From the NCBI RefSeq assembly GCF_000577615.1, contig NZ_CBXX010000026.1, positions 1 through 64,000 of the forward strand: a stretch of 64,000 nt of DNA. Direction: 5' to 3'. The notes beneath the pieces were generated by a model. The model was not told the DNA's origin and did not search any database. It saw nothing but the letters and a program-made list of their open reading frames with translations. The translations under genes were made by a program, and so were the position numbers. The DNA is from Herbaspirillum sp. RV1423. Its GTDB lineage: Bacteria; Pseudomonadota; Gammaproteobacteria; Burkholderiales; Burkholderiaceae_D. Below are positions 26,816 through 35,300 of the stretch, piece by piece. How positions within the stretch are numbered: position 1 is the stretch's first letter; each line of letters begins with the position of its first letter.

Positions 26816-28540
26816 TCAGGCGGTCGCAGCGGCGACGGGTTTCGCGGCGGCGGCTTCGCTCATTTTTTCCGCGTTGACCGGCGGACCGGCGAAGGCGGTC
26901 TTGAAGCTGCCGATGGACAGCATGTCGATCTCCAGCAGGAACGGGCCCGGCGCGGACAGCGCCGTCTTCAATGCGCCTTCGATGTCGGCCAGATTGCTGA
27001 CGCGGGTGTGGCGCAGGCTCAGCGCCTGCGACAGTTGCGCATAGTCCGGCGTGTGCAGGTCGACGTAGTGGCGGCGGCCGCCGTATTGCACGTCCTGGAT
27101 GTTCTTGATGACGCCGTAACCCTTGTCGTTCATCAGCACGATGACCATGTCGGCCTGCTCTTGCACCGCCGTCGCCAGCTCGCCCAGATTGAGGATGAAA
27201 CCGCCGTCGCCGGCCAGCGTGAAAGTCTTCTTGCCCGACTTGGTGACCGCTGCGCCGACTGCGGCGCCGATACCCATCGCCAGCCCCTGGCCGATGCCGC
27301 CGCCGAGCGCATGCACGCCAGCCAGCGGATCAAAGATGCGCAGATAGCGATTGCCCCAGGTGCTGTTGGACACGGTCACGTCGCGCACCCAGTTGAAGTT
27401 GCGGCCGGCGGCTTGCTGCATTTGCTCAACCAGCGCGCTGTACGGACCAAGACCGTCGAGCAGGCCGGCGACGGCGGTGTCGCGCGCCTTTTGCAGGTCG
27501 CCCATGAAAGCCGGGTCGACTTTCATCGCATTCTTCTGATTCGCGAGGCGATCGGCCAGGCCTTCCAGCGCCAGCGCCGCGTCGCCGCAGACGAAATAAT
27601 CGCTGTTGTAGCAACGGCCTTCAGCCGACGGATCGGCATCGATGCGGTACAGCGGACGCGGCAGCTTCAGTTCATATTTCAACGTTTCGTTGCCGCGCAG
27701 GCGCGAGCCGACCACGACCAGAGCATCGCAGGTCTGGTAAAAATTCTCGACCGGCTTGTGCAAGTTGAAGGCGCCCAGCGAACGCGGATCGTCTTCGGCC
27801 ACGATGCCGCGCCCCTGCGTGCTGGTGACCACGCCGAAGCCGAGATCGAGCAGACGCTGCACCTGCTTGCCGGCCTGGCGCGCACCGCCGCCCAGCCACA
27901 GCAAAGGGCGTTTGGCTTTCAGCAGGCGCTCGGCCAGTTCGTCGAGCGCGTGTTCGGACGGCGCCTGCACCGGGATCGGCAGCGGACGCAGGTCCGACGG
28001 CAGCGGGATCAGCGAAGCCTGGATATCGATCGGAATCTCGACGCTGACCGGACCCATCGGCGGCGTCAGCGCGGTTTGCACGGCCAGCTTGATGGTGCTG
28101 ATGGCGGTGTCGGCGCTGCGGATGCGGAAGGCAGTCTTGGAGATGGCTTTGAGCATCGACAACTGGTCCGGCGCTTCGTGGATGTACGCCAGGCTCTGGT
28201 CGAGATAAGGCGTTTCGATCTGGCCGGTCAGGTGCAGCAGCGGCGTGCCGGCGGTCAGTGCTTCGACCATGGCGCCGGCGGCGTTGCCGGCGGCGGTGCC
28301 GGTGGAAGTCAGGCAGACGCCGAGGCCGCCGGTGGTGCGGGCGTAGGAGTCAGCCATGTTGGCGCCGCCGGCTTCGCCGCGTGCCGGGATGAAGCGGATC
28401 TTGCCGCGTTCGCCGAAGGCGTCGAGGATGGGCATGTTGTGGATGGAGATCACACCGAATGCCGCCTTGACGTCGCATTGTTCGAGAAAAGCGGCGATGG
28501 CGCAGCCGACGGTGACTGGTTGGTTTTTTTGCTTAGGCAT
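26816..28540 (-). CDS. Thiamine-diphosphate-dependent enzyme (acetolactate synthase/benzoylformate decarboxylase family)
   Basis: This 574-residue enzyme has the three-domain layout of the family. The N-terminal domain has cofactor-activating Glu56 in ARGEAGGANMADSYAR. A central domain follows. The C-terminal ThDP/Mg domain contains the GDGGF...MNDKGYG motif (GDG to N, about 30 residues). Relatives decarboxylate 2-oxo acids or ligate them. The Arg-Gly-Glu of the active site replaces the common Arg-His-Glu, which argues against a simple pyruvate or benzoylformate decarboxylase. The Ala-rich C-terminal tail is disordered. The ATG at 28540 (MPKQK) was preferred over one eight codons upstream; it overlaps the 3' end of the SDR gene by 8 nt. 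Confidence 0.9.
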   Translation of the reverse strand: MPKQKNQPVTVGCAIAAFLEQCDVKAAFGVISIHNMPILDAFGERGKIRFIPARGEAGGANMADSYARTTGGLGVCLTSTGTAAGNAAGAMVEALTAGTPLLHLTGQIETPYLDQSLAYIHEAPDQLSMLKAISKTAFRIRSADTAISTIKLAVQTALTPPMGPVSVEIPIDIQASLIPLPSDLRPLPIPVQAPSEHALDELAERLLKAKRPLLWLGGGARQAGKQVQRLLDLGFGVVTSTQGRGIVAEDDPRSLGAFNLHKPVENFYQTCDALVVVGSRLRGNETLKYELKLPRPLYRIDADPSAEGRCYNSDYFVCGDAALALEGLADRLANQKNAMKVDPAFMGDLQKARDTAVAGLLDGLGPYSALVEQMQQAAGRNFNWVRDVTVSNSTWGNRYLRIFDPLAGVHALGGGIGQGLAMGIGAAVGAAVTKSGKKTFTLAGDGGFILNLGELATAVQEQADMVIVLMNDKGYGVIKNIQDVQYGGRRHYVDLHTPDYAQLSQALSLRHTRVSNLADIEGALKTALSAPGPFLLEIDMLSIGSFKTAFAGPPVNAEKMSEAAAAKPVAAATA

Positions 28541-29348
28541 GGCGGGAAAGTCCTCCTGAAACATCGATGTGGCTGCCTGTTGTGTACGAAGAAAGCGGCG
28601 TCGCGAGAAACACGATCGCGCGCGCGGCTTCCTGTGGATGGCCGAGACGGCCGAGTTGGATATGTTTTTTTTGCGCCAGCGCCCGCGTCCATTGCTCCCA
28701 GGACAGGTCGAGGTCGGCGCCGTTGCGCGCTTCGTAACGGCGGCGCCATTGGCCGGATTCGACCAGGCCGATGAGGATGCCGTTGACGCGTATATGTTGC
28801 GGGCTGAATTCGGTCGCCAGCGAGCGCACCAGGTTATGGATGCCGGCGCGCGCGGCGGAGGTCGCCACCATGTGCGGCTCCGGCTGGATCGCCAGGAGCG
28901 AGTTGACGCAGACGATCGCGGCTTCGCCGTGGGTGGCGCTCATGCGCTGCAGTTGTGCGTGGAAGGCGCGGGTCGGATAGATCACCGAGAAAAATTTCAG
29001 GCGCAGCTCTTCGGTCCAGGCCGCGTCTTCGGTATTGGCGAAAGTCGACACGCGGCCCTGTCCGGCGTTGTTGATTAGCATCGAGACCGGACCGAGCTGT
29101 TGCTCGACGGCGGCGGCGAAAGCCTGCACCTGTTCCTGCGACAACACGTCGCAGACGGAGGAAAACAATTTTGCTTGTGGATAGCGCGCGCGCAGTTGCG
29201 CTTCCACCTGTTGCAAACGTTCCTGGTTGCGGCCGCAAAAGGCCACCGCCGCGCCGGCTGCAAGCAGCAGCTCGACAGTCGCCAGGCCGATGCCCGAAGA
29301 GCCGCCGGTAACGACGGCGACTTTGCCTTCGAGTTGGATCATATGCAT
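28533..29348 (-). CDS. SDR-fold protein with substituted catalytic Tyr and Lys
   Basis: This 271-residue short-chain dehydrogenase/reductase fold has the cofactor motif TGGSSGIG and the NNAGQG strand. The catalytic YxxxK is missing: after the serine of VNSLLAIQ, the positions expected to be Tyr and Lys are Thr and Arg (TSAAR). The protein is therefore either a divergent SDR using other residues or a non-redox member such as a lyase or binding protein. The start at 29348 overlaps the IclR stop in TAATG, so the two are translationally coupled; the long frame upstream belongs to the IclR region and is not coding. Confidence 0.88.
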   Translation of the reverse strand: MHMIQLEGKVAVVTGGSSGIGLATVELLLAAGAAVAFCGRNQERLQQVEAQLRARYPQAKLFSSVCDVLSQEQVQAFAAAVEQQLGPVSMLINNAGQGRVSTFANTEDAAWTEELRLKFFSVIYPTRAFHAQLQRMSATHGEAAIVCVNSLLAIQPEPHMVATSAARAGIHNLVRSLATEFSPQHIRVNGILIGLVESGQWRRRYEARNGADLDLSWEQWTRALAQKKHIQLGRLGHPQEAARAIVFLATPLSSYTTGSHIDVSGGLSRHA

Positions 29349-30193
29349 TACTCCCGCCACATGTTGACGACCTTGCCGGCCCCCTTGCCCGATTGTTCCG
29401 GGGCATGGTCGAGCAGGCGCGACAGTTCGCCGGCGGTGTCGCGCACCTTGAGGACGATCTGGTCGAGCTGGCTGGTCTCGATGTGCGGCGAAGGAATCGT
29501 CGCGCCCATTGCCGCCACCACCTTGCCCGAGTGATCGCGCACCGGCGCGGCGATGGTGGAGATGCTGGTTTCGAAGAAGCCTTCCTGCAGCACGTAGCCG
29601 CGCGCCCTGTCCTTTTGCACCATGTCGAACAGTTCGACCACGGTCTTGGGCGTATTGCTGGAGAAGACTTCCAGATGTTCTTCCGGATACAGGTCGCGCA
29701 GTTCGGCCAGGGTCAGGTCTTCGAGCAGCACGCGGCCGAGCACGGTGGCGTGCGCAGGCAGGCGGGTGCCGACGTTGACGTGGCTGGCGAAAGCGGTTTG
29801 CGTGACCGACTTGGCGACATACACAATCGAGCGGCCGTCGCGCACCACCAGGTTGCAGGCATAACCGATCTCGTCGCGCAGGCGTTCGAGCAGCGGACGG
29901 CCGATCTCGGTCAGTTCCAGCGATGCCAGGTATTCGAAGCCCAGGCGCAGCACGGCCATGCCGAGGCGATAGTCGCGGCCGCCGTCGTTGCGTTCGACGA
30001 AACCCATGCGCTCCAGCGTGGCCAGCAGGCGGAACACGGTCGAGCGCGGCACGTCGAGGCGGCGCGCCAGTTCCGGCGCCGACAGCGTCTTGTCCTGGCG
30101 GCTGAATTCGCACAGCAGGCGCAAGCCGCGCTCCAGGCCCGGCACGAGATATTTTTCTTGCGATTCGTCTTCTGGCGGAACAGGTTTGTTCAT
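29348..30193 (-). CDS. IclR-family transcriptional regulator of the catabolic cluster
   Basis: This 281-residue regulator has an N-terminal winged helix-turn-helix (about 15-80, with LSAPELARRLDVPRSTVFRL) and a C-terminal IclR effector domain (about 95-260). IclR proteins bind aromatic acids or intermediates and control adjacent catabolic genes as repressors or activators. The gene lies within the operon it probably controls, between the alpha/beta hydrolase and the SDR, so autoregulation is expected. The likely operator is the palindromic region at 35301-35375 upstream of the first gene. Confidence 0.93.
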   Translation of the reverse strand: MNKPVPPEDESQEKYLVPGLERGLRLLCEFSRQDKTLSAPELARRLDVPRSTVFRLLATLERMGFVERNDGGRDYRLGMAVLRLGFEYLASLELTEIGRPLLERLRDEIGYACNLVVRDGRSIVYVAKSVTQTAFASHVNVGTRLPAHATVLGRVLLEDLTLAELRDLYPEEHLEVFSSNTPKTVVELFDMVQKDRARGYVLQEGFFETSISTIAAPVRDHSGKVVAAMGATIPSPHIETSQLDQIVLKVRDTAGELSRLLDHAPEQSGKGAGKVVNMWRE

Positions 30194-30202
30194 GATTTTT
30201 TC

Positions 30203-31090
30203 TTAGCTGAGTTTATAAAGATGACCACGTATCGCTGCTGCTACCGCGCCCGGTTGCTCGATGTAGCAGGCGTGCCCGGCATTGTCGATCAGGTGGAACG
30301 GCAAATTCAAATCCCATGCAAGCTTGCGGCTGTCGTCCGGCGTGGTGACGACATCGTCGGCGCCGCAATACACCGCCGCCGGCGCCGTTCCCGACACACC
30401 GTCAGGCATATAGGCGCGCAGGTCGTCGCCGCACAGCATGTGCACCGCCTGCGTGTAGCCGGCCGGGTTGAGCCACTGGATGTTCCAGCGCACCCAGGCG
30501 CGTTCGGCGTCGCCGGCCCCGGCCGACAGCATGCGCGTTGGGCTGCGTTCGGCCATGCCCTCGATGCCGATGGCGTGCAATACATCGAGGCGCTCCTGCC
30601 GGATTTTTTCGCCGCGCGCGCGCCGGGCATCGCTGCCGTAACCCTGCGCCGGACTGACCAGCAGCACGCGCGCGGCGCGTTTGTAGCCGCCGCCGACATA
30701 AGCCGCCGCCATCATGGCGCCGAGCGAATGACCGACCAGCACGCAGTTGGCGATGCCCAGCGCGTCGAGGAACAATTCCAGCCGCCCGGCGTAGTCGGCC
30801 GCACTCGGCTGCGTTTGCGGCAACGGCGTGGAGCGGCCGTAGCCGGGCGCGTTCCAGGCGATCACCTGAGCGTCCTGTTCCAGCCGCAGCGCGCATTGCA
30901 GCCACGATGCCGCGCCCGAACTGATGCCGTGCAACAGCACCACGACCGGACCGCGGCCGCAGGAGCGGTAGGACACCGCACCGGCATTGCCGATGCCGAC
31001 GGCGCTTTCCGCGAAACGTCCCTCGAGCAGGCTCAGGGAGTCCTTCAGCGTGTCGGCGCAAGTCACGGAAGCGGGAGCAAGCGAGGTCAT
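30203..31090 (-). CDS. Alpha/beta-fold hydrolase
   Basis: This 295-residue enzyme has a complete catalytic triad: nucleophile Ser122 in VGHSLGA, an acid in the GADDVVTTPD region (about 245-255), and His in NAGHACYIEQP (about 276). The oxyanion region is LLHGISSG (about 52-59). In this cluster it may be the C-C hydrolase acting on the meta-cleavage product (MhpC/BphD type). Alternatively it may be an amide or formyl hydrolase of NicD type, given the NicC-like monooxygenase. It is packed 9 nt upstream of the IclR gene and 12 nt after the cupin gene. Confidence 0.9.
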   Translation of the reverse strand: MTSLAPASVTCADTLKDSLSLLEGRFAESAVGIGNAGAVSYRSCGRGPVVVLLHGISSGAASWLQCALRLEQDAQVIAWNAPGYGRSTPLPQTQPSAADYAGRLELFLDALGIANCVLVGHSLGAMMAAAYVGGGYKRAARVLLVSPAQGYGSDARRARGEKIRQERLDVLHAIGIEGMAERSPTRMLSAGAGDAERAWVRWNIQWLNPAGYTQAVHMLCGDDLRAYMPDGVSGTAPAAVYCGADDVVTTPDDSRKLAWDLNLPFHLIDNAGHACYIEQPGAVAAAIRGHLYKLS

Positions 31091-31102
31091 GTCCGTGCCT
31101 GC

Positions 31103-31642
31103 TTAACCGCGCTTGATGGAAGCCAGCGGATGTTCCGGCGGATAGGTCGGCGTGATCGGCTTCTTGGCGCCCAGCATCACGCACATCAGCGCGTCTTCTT
31201 CGCCGATGTTGATTTCTTCGCGATACACCCCGGGCGGCACCGAGACCACGTCGCGGTCGGTCAGGATGGTTTCAAAACGTTCGCCGTCCTTTTCCAGCAC
31301 CAGCTTGAGCTTGCCGCGCAGCACGAAGAACACTTCTTCGACGTCGATGTGCAGGTGCGGCGGACCTTCATGGCCGGCCGGGATGATCATGGTCGAGAAC
31401 GTGAAATGTTCCGACGGGACCACATTGGCGTCGACCGCGACGCCGGTGCCGCCGGTGCCGATGTAGCGCATTTGCGCGCGACGGAATTTGGGATCGTGGT
31501 CGGCCTGGAACTTGAGCGCGTCCCAATCGTACTTGCGGGTCGACAGGCGCGCCACGCGCGACTCCATCCATTGGCTGAAGCTGGCGCCTTCGGGCTGGTC
31601 CCAACTGCGTTTGACGTTGTTTTGTTCGGATAAATCGCTCAT
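31103..31642 (-). CDS. Single-domain cupin protein
   Basis: This 179-residue protein has a conserved cupin barrel at about residues 78-165. Motif 1 is intact with metal ligands His97, His99 and Glu103 (PPHLHIDVEE). Motif 2, which normally supplies a third His, reads PPGVYREEIN and lacks it. A mononuclear metal site may still form with three ligands. Possible roles are a dioxygenase, isomerase or decarboxylase acting on a ring-cleavage product, or a metabolite-binding protein. The ATG at 31642 was chosen because the upstream frame overlaps the SDR gene. Function unknown beyond the fold. Confidence 0.85.
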   Translation of the reverse strand: MSDLSEQNNVKRSWDQPEGASFSQWMESRVARLSTRKYDWDALKFQADHDPKFRRAQMRYIGTGGTGVAVDANVVPSEHFTFSTMIIPAGHEGPPHLHIDVEEVFFVLRGKLKLVLEKDGERFETILTDRDVVSVPPGVYREEINIGEEDALMCVMLGAKKPITPTYPPEHPLASIKRG

Positions 31643-31677
31643 CTTTTCTCTCCTTGCGGTAGGTCGGGGAAACTCAA

Positions 31678-32442
31678 TCAATGCATGACAAAGCCGCCGT
31701 TGACGGCCATGACTTGCCCGGTAAAGAACCGGGACAAATCGGACAGCGCGAACACGACGGCGCCGCAGACGTCTTCCGGCAACTGGTCGCGCTGGATGGC
31801 GCGGCGGTCGTGGTAGGTCTGGTGGCGTTCTTTCGGTACGTATTCGGTGGCTTCGACCAGCGTCAGGCCGGGCGCCACTGCGTTGACGGTGATGTTGTCG
31901 CCGCCCAGTTCGCGCGCCAGCGAGCGCGTCATGCCGATCACGGCGCTCTTGCTGGCGACATAGGCCAGCAGGTTGGGCGCGCCCCACAGCGGCGTGTCGG
32001 ATGACAGGTTGACGATGCTGCCGCGGCCGCACTGGCGCAGCGCCGGCAGGCAGGCATTGGTCATGAGCCAGGTGCCGCGCACGTTGACGTCCATGACCTT
32101 GTCCCACATCCCGATGGCCAGTTGTTCGCTGCTCTTGCCGCCGGAGTTGGTGATCGCGGCGTTGTTGACCAGGCCGTCGAGGCCGCCCAGCCATTGCACC
32201 GCTTCCCTGGCGCAGGCGTCGATGGACAACGGATCGGCCAGATCGACGGTGAAACCGGCAACCTTGAGGCCGCGCTGTTGCAGCCCGGCGACGGCGCCCT
32301 GCAAGGTGTCCTGCAGGATGTCGGCCATCGCCACGCTGGCGCCGGCTTCGGCCACAGCGGCGGCGAAGGCCAGACCCAGGCCGCGCGCGGCGCCGGTGAT
32401 CAGGATGCGGCGACCGGCCAGCAGTTGGTGTGAAGTAGTCAT
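31678..32442 (-). CDS. Short-chain dehydrogenase/reductase (canonical active site)
   Basis: This 254-residue NAD(P)-dependent oxidoreductase has the cofactor motif TGAARGLG, NNAA, the catalytic serine in VNLSSDTP and the Tyr/Lys pair in YVASK, all canonical. The C-terminus FFTGQVMAVNGGFVMH is typical of FabG-like enzymes. It probably oxidises or reduces an alcohol, ketone or cis-diol intermediate; after a Rieske dioxygenase a cis-dihydrodiol dehydrogenase role is possible. The start at 32442 follows GGAG and the permease stop by 14 nt. Upstream frame excluded because it runs antisense-like through the permease gene. Confidence 0.9.
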   Translation of the reverse strand: MTTSHQLLAGRRILITGAARGLGLAFAAAVAEAGASVAMADILQDTLQGAVAGLQQRGLKVAGFTVDLADPLSIDACAREAVQWLGGLDGLVNNAAITNSGGKSSEQLAIGMWDKVMDVNVRGTWLMTNACLPALRQCGRGSIVNLSSDTPLWGAPNLLAYVASKSAVIGMTRSLARELGGDNITVNAVAPGLTLVEATEYVPKERHQTYHDRRAIQRDQLPEDVCGAVVFALSDLSRFFTGQVMAVNGGFVMH

Positions 32443-32456
32443 TTTCGGCGGCTCCG

Positions 32457-33311
32457 TCAGACCGTGCTGGTGTGCACTTTGGGCAGGTAGTGCAGCACGC
32501 GGCGCTCGGCCCAGACCACAAACCCGTAAGTCACGATGCCGATCAGCGTCAGCGCGCAGATCGCGACGAACACCGCAGCAGTATTGCCCTGGCCTTCGCC
32601 GTCGACCAGCAGGTAGCCGAGGCCCTGGTTGCCGCCGACCAGCTCGCCGACGGTCACGCCGATGACGGACAGCGTCGAGGCGATGCGCAGGCCGGAGAAT
32701 AAGGCCGGCAGCGCCGAGCGGAACTCCACCAGATGGAAGATCTGCCAGCGGCCCGCGTTGAGCGTGCGCACCAGGTTGACCATGTCGGGATCGACGGTGC
32801 GAATGGCCGATAGCACGTTGATCATGATCGGGAAGAACACGATCAGCACGGCGACGATGATCTTCGGATAAATGGTGTAGCCCAGCCACATCACGAACAG
32901 CGGCGCGAACGCGACTTTCGGCGCGATCTGCAACGCCAGGATGTAGGGCGACAGCATGGCTTCGGCGCGCGGCGACAAACCCAGCGCGACGCCGACGGCC
33001 AACCCGAGCAGGGCGCCGAACAGGAAGCCGAACACCACTTCCATGGCGGTGATGCCGAAGTGGGTCAGCAGGTCGTTGCTGTTCCACATGACCACCGATT
33101 CCCTGAGCACATGCGACAGGTTGGGCAGGATATATTCCGGCATGCCCAGCCAGCCCGGGCCCCATTGCCATGCCGCCAGAAAAATGACCAGCACCGCCAG
33201 GCTGCCGCACACGGTGCGGACACGCTCGCTCAACAGCGGGCGCTTGACCTTGACGGCCGGCGTGAGGGTTTCTGGCGTGCTCATGTGCGGTGCGGTAGTA
33301 ATGGTGTCCAT
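32457..33311 (-). CDS. ABC importer permease, SsuC/TauC type
   Basis: This 284-residue inner-membrane permease has about six hydrophobic segments beginning near residue 32. The ATPase-docking loop lies around VDPDMVNLVRTLNAGRWQIF and the conserved GLRIASTLSVIGVTVGELVG region near residues 205-225. It pairs with the NMT1-type binding protein and ATPase encoded directly upstream. Its ATG abuts the stop of the binding-protein gene (no gap). Members of this family import sulfonates, nitrate, pyrimidine precursors or aromatic acids; the cluster points to an aromatic substrate. Confidence 0.92.
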   Translation of the reverse strand: MDTITTAPHMSTPETLTPAVKVKRPLLSERVRTVCGSLAVLVIFLAAWQWGPGWLGMPEYILPNLSHVLRESVVMWNSNDLLTHFGITAMEVVFGFLFGALLGLAVGVALGLSPRAEAMLSPYILALQIAPKVAFAPLFVMWLGYTIYPKIIVAVLIVFFPIMINVLSAIRTVDPDMVNLVRTLNAGRWQIFHLVEFRSALPALFSGLRIASTLSVIGVTVGELVGGNQGLGYLLVDGEGQGNTAAVFVAICALTLIGIVTYGFVVWAERRVLHYLPKVHTSTV

Positions 33312-34319
33312 TTATCTTGCGGTTCCGACAAATTGATTGGTGAAGAGCTCATTGACCGGCGTCGCCTTGCTCACGATGCCTTCGCTGACGTAGAACTTCT
33401 GCACGCTGTCCATGCGGCTCGCATCGATCAGGCCGAGGGTCTTCTGGTTGGCGTAGACGTATTTGCGATACATCTCGAAGGTGGCTTCGATGCTGGCTTC
33501 CTTGCCTTTGTAAGCGGGCAGCGCGGCGACGTAGTCGACGGCGGCGGCTTTCGGGTCCTTCATGATGTCCTGCATCCCGCGCAAGGTCGCGCGCACCAGG
33601 CGCTTCAACAGTTCAGGCTTGTTCTTGATGGTGTCGTCGGAGGCCAGGATGGCTTGCGCCATGCTCTTGAATCCGCCGTTGTCGAGCAACTCCACCTTGG
33701 CGCCCGCGTCGGTGGAATTGACCACCCAGTCAGGCACGCCGGCAAAGGCCGAAGCCTTGCCTGCTGTGAAGATCTGCCATACGCCGGCCGGACCGGCAGC
33801 CTGGATCTGCACGTCGGTCTTGGACAGGCCGGCGGTGCGCAGCGAACCGAGGAAGGCGTAATAAGTGGTGTCGGTATAGGACATCACCGTGACGGTCTTG
33901 CCCTTGAGGTCTTTCAGCGACTTGATGTTCTCGCCGGCATTGGCGGCGACCATGGTGATCGAACCGGCGCCCAGGACGGCGATGGCTTTGACCGGGATGC
34001 CGTTGGCGCGCACCACGATCGGGGTGTCGCCGATGGCGCCGCCGATGACGGCATTGCCCGCGCCGATCTGCTTGGCGACGTCGACGCCGCCCTTGGCCAC
34101 GATGAAGCTGACCTTGAGGTTTTCGTCGGCGTAGTAGCCCTTGTGCTGCGCCAGCACCCACGGTGCGAAGGCCGGCGAATTCGGCGGCGCCGGCAGCAGG
34201 TAGGTCACTTCTTCGGGGGCGGCATGCGCCGGCGCCGGCACCAGCGCAACGGCGGCTGTCGTTGCCATGGCGGCGCCCAGGACCAGCTTGCGGCAGAAAG
34301 AGGCGAGAAATTTTTTCAT
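33312..34319 (-). CDS. ABC importer substrate-binding protein, NMT1/SsuA type
   Basis: This 335-residue periplasmic protein has a Sec signal peptide ending PAHA-AP (about residue 33). The mature two-lobe NMT1-like fold includes LAQHKGYYADENLKVSFI and the lobe-2 segment LKDLKGKTVTVMSY. These proteins bind small anionic organics. It is the specificity component of the transporter at the front of the catabolic cluster, so its ligand should be the pathway substrate; purified-protein binding would reveal it. It lies about 60 nt downstream of the ATPase gene. Confidence 0.92.
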   Translation of the reverse strand: MKKFLASFCRKLVLGAAMATTAAVALVPAPAHAAPEEVTYLLPAPPNSPAFAPWVLAQHKGYYADENLKVSFIVAKGGVDVAKQIGAGNAVIGGAIGDTPIVVRANGIPVKAIAVLGAGSITMVAANAGENIKSLKDLKGKTVTVMSYTDTTYYAFLGSLRTAGLSKTDVQIQAAGPAGVWQIFTAGKASAFAGVPDWVVNSTDAGAKVELLDNGGFKSMAQAILASDDTIKNKPELLKRLVRATLRGMQDIMKDPKAAAVDYVAALPAYKGKEASIEATFEMYRKYVYANQKTLGLIDASRMDSVQKFYVSEGIVSKATPVNELFTNQFVGTAR

Positions 34320-34381
34320 GCTTGCTTCACTCCTATTGTTCGGTGGTGATGAGGTTGAATGTCGGGATGCCCGGATACGTC

Positions 34382-35167
34382 TTAATGCAATTCAGCGGTT
34401 TCCTTGCCGACTTTGAGCAGCTCCATCAGGCGGCCTTGCAGCGGACCGATTTCCGGCAACTTGCGGCGTTCCAGCGGGTTGTCGCGGAAGGGCAGGTTGA
34501 CTTCGATCTCTTCGATGATGGTGCCGGGACGCTCGCTCATCACCAGCAGGCGGTCGGACAGCGCGATCGCTTCGACCAGGTCGTGGGTGATGAAGAGCGC
34601 GGTCTTTTTCTTTTCGTAGAGCATCTTGGCGAGGTCTTGCTGCAAGACCATCTTGGTCTGCGCATCCAGCGCCGAGAACGGCTCGTCCATCAGCAGCACT
34701 TGCGGATCGACCGCCAGCGTGCGAGCCAGCGCGGCGCGCTGGCGCATGCCGCCGGACAATTGATAGGGGTAGTGTTCTTCAAATCCCTTGAGGTGGCATT
34801 TGGCCAGCAGTTCATCGGCCACCCGCTTGCGCTCGGCGGCATTGACGCCGTCGATTTCCAGCCCGAGCGAGACGTTGGCGCGAATATTGCGCCAGGGCAT
34901 GAGCAGGTCCTTTTGCAGCATGAAGGCCACCTTGCGGACCGGCTTGGTGACGCGCTCGCCGCCGACCAGTACTTCGCCATGCGTCGGCAGGTACAGGCCC
35001 GCGCCCATGTTCAGCAAAGTGCTCTTGCCGCAGCCGGAGGGGCCGATAATGGAAACCACTTCGCCGCTGCGAATCGACAAATTGATATTGGTGACGGCGG
35101 CGCGCGCCTGGGAAGTCTGGCGGTCGACGAAGCTTTTGCCGACGTTGCGAAATTCGATCTCGATCAT
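34382..35167 (-). CDS. ABC importer ATPase, SsuB/TauB type (first gene of the catabolic cluster)
   Basis: This 261-residue nucleotide-binding protein has Walker A GPSGCGKST, Q-loop FMLQKDLLMPW, signature LSGGMRQRAALA, Walker B LLMDEPFSALD and the H-loop in FITHDLVE. It energises the adjacent permease. The ATG at 35167 was chosen (MIEIEFRNVGKSF begins the fold; AGAGGCA precedes it); the longer upstream frame carries no homology. It is the first gene of the 18-gene unit; the promoter should lie in the AT-rich palindromic region about 130-210 bp upstream. Confidence 0.93.
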   Translation of the reverse strand: MIEIEFRNVGKSFVDRQTSQARAAVTNINLSIRSGEVVSIIGPSGCGKSTLLNMGAGLYLPTHGEVLVGGERVTKPVRKVAFMLQKDLLMPWRNIRANVSLGLEIDGVNAAERKRVADELLAKCHLKGFEEHYPYQLSGGMRQRAALARTLAVDPQVLLMDEPFSALDAQTKMVLQQDLAKMLYEKKKTALFITHDLVEAIALSDRLLVMSERPGTIIEEIEVNLPFRDNPLERRKLPEIGPLQGRLMELLKVGKETAELH

Positions 35168-35300
35168 GTTGCCTCTGGCTGGTTGGTCATGCATGTGCGC
35201 TGGCGCCCTCGCGCCCCATTGCACGGAGATTGCCGGACTCCGCGACCTGGAAGATCCGGCCCGGCACAATCTCCGCTTGTCTCATATATAAAACTTCAAA

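Noticed and set aside
26816..28540. Annotation of the ThDP enzyme as acetolactate synthase for branched-chain amino-acid synthesis
   Set aside because: It is embedded in a catabolic cluster, lacks a regulatory subunit gene and has an unusual active-site neighbour of the catalytic Glu, so a biosynthetic ilvB call is not supported.
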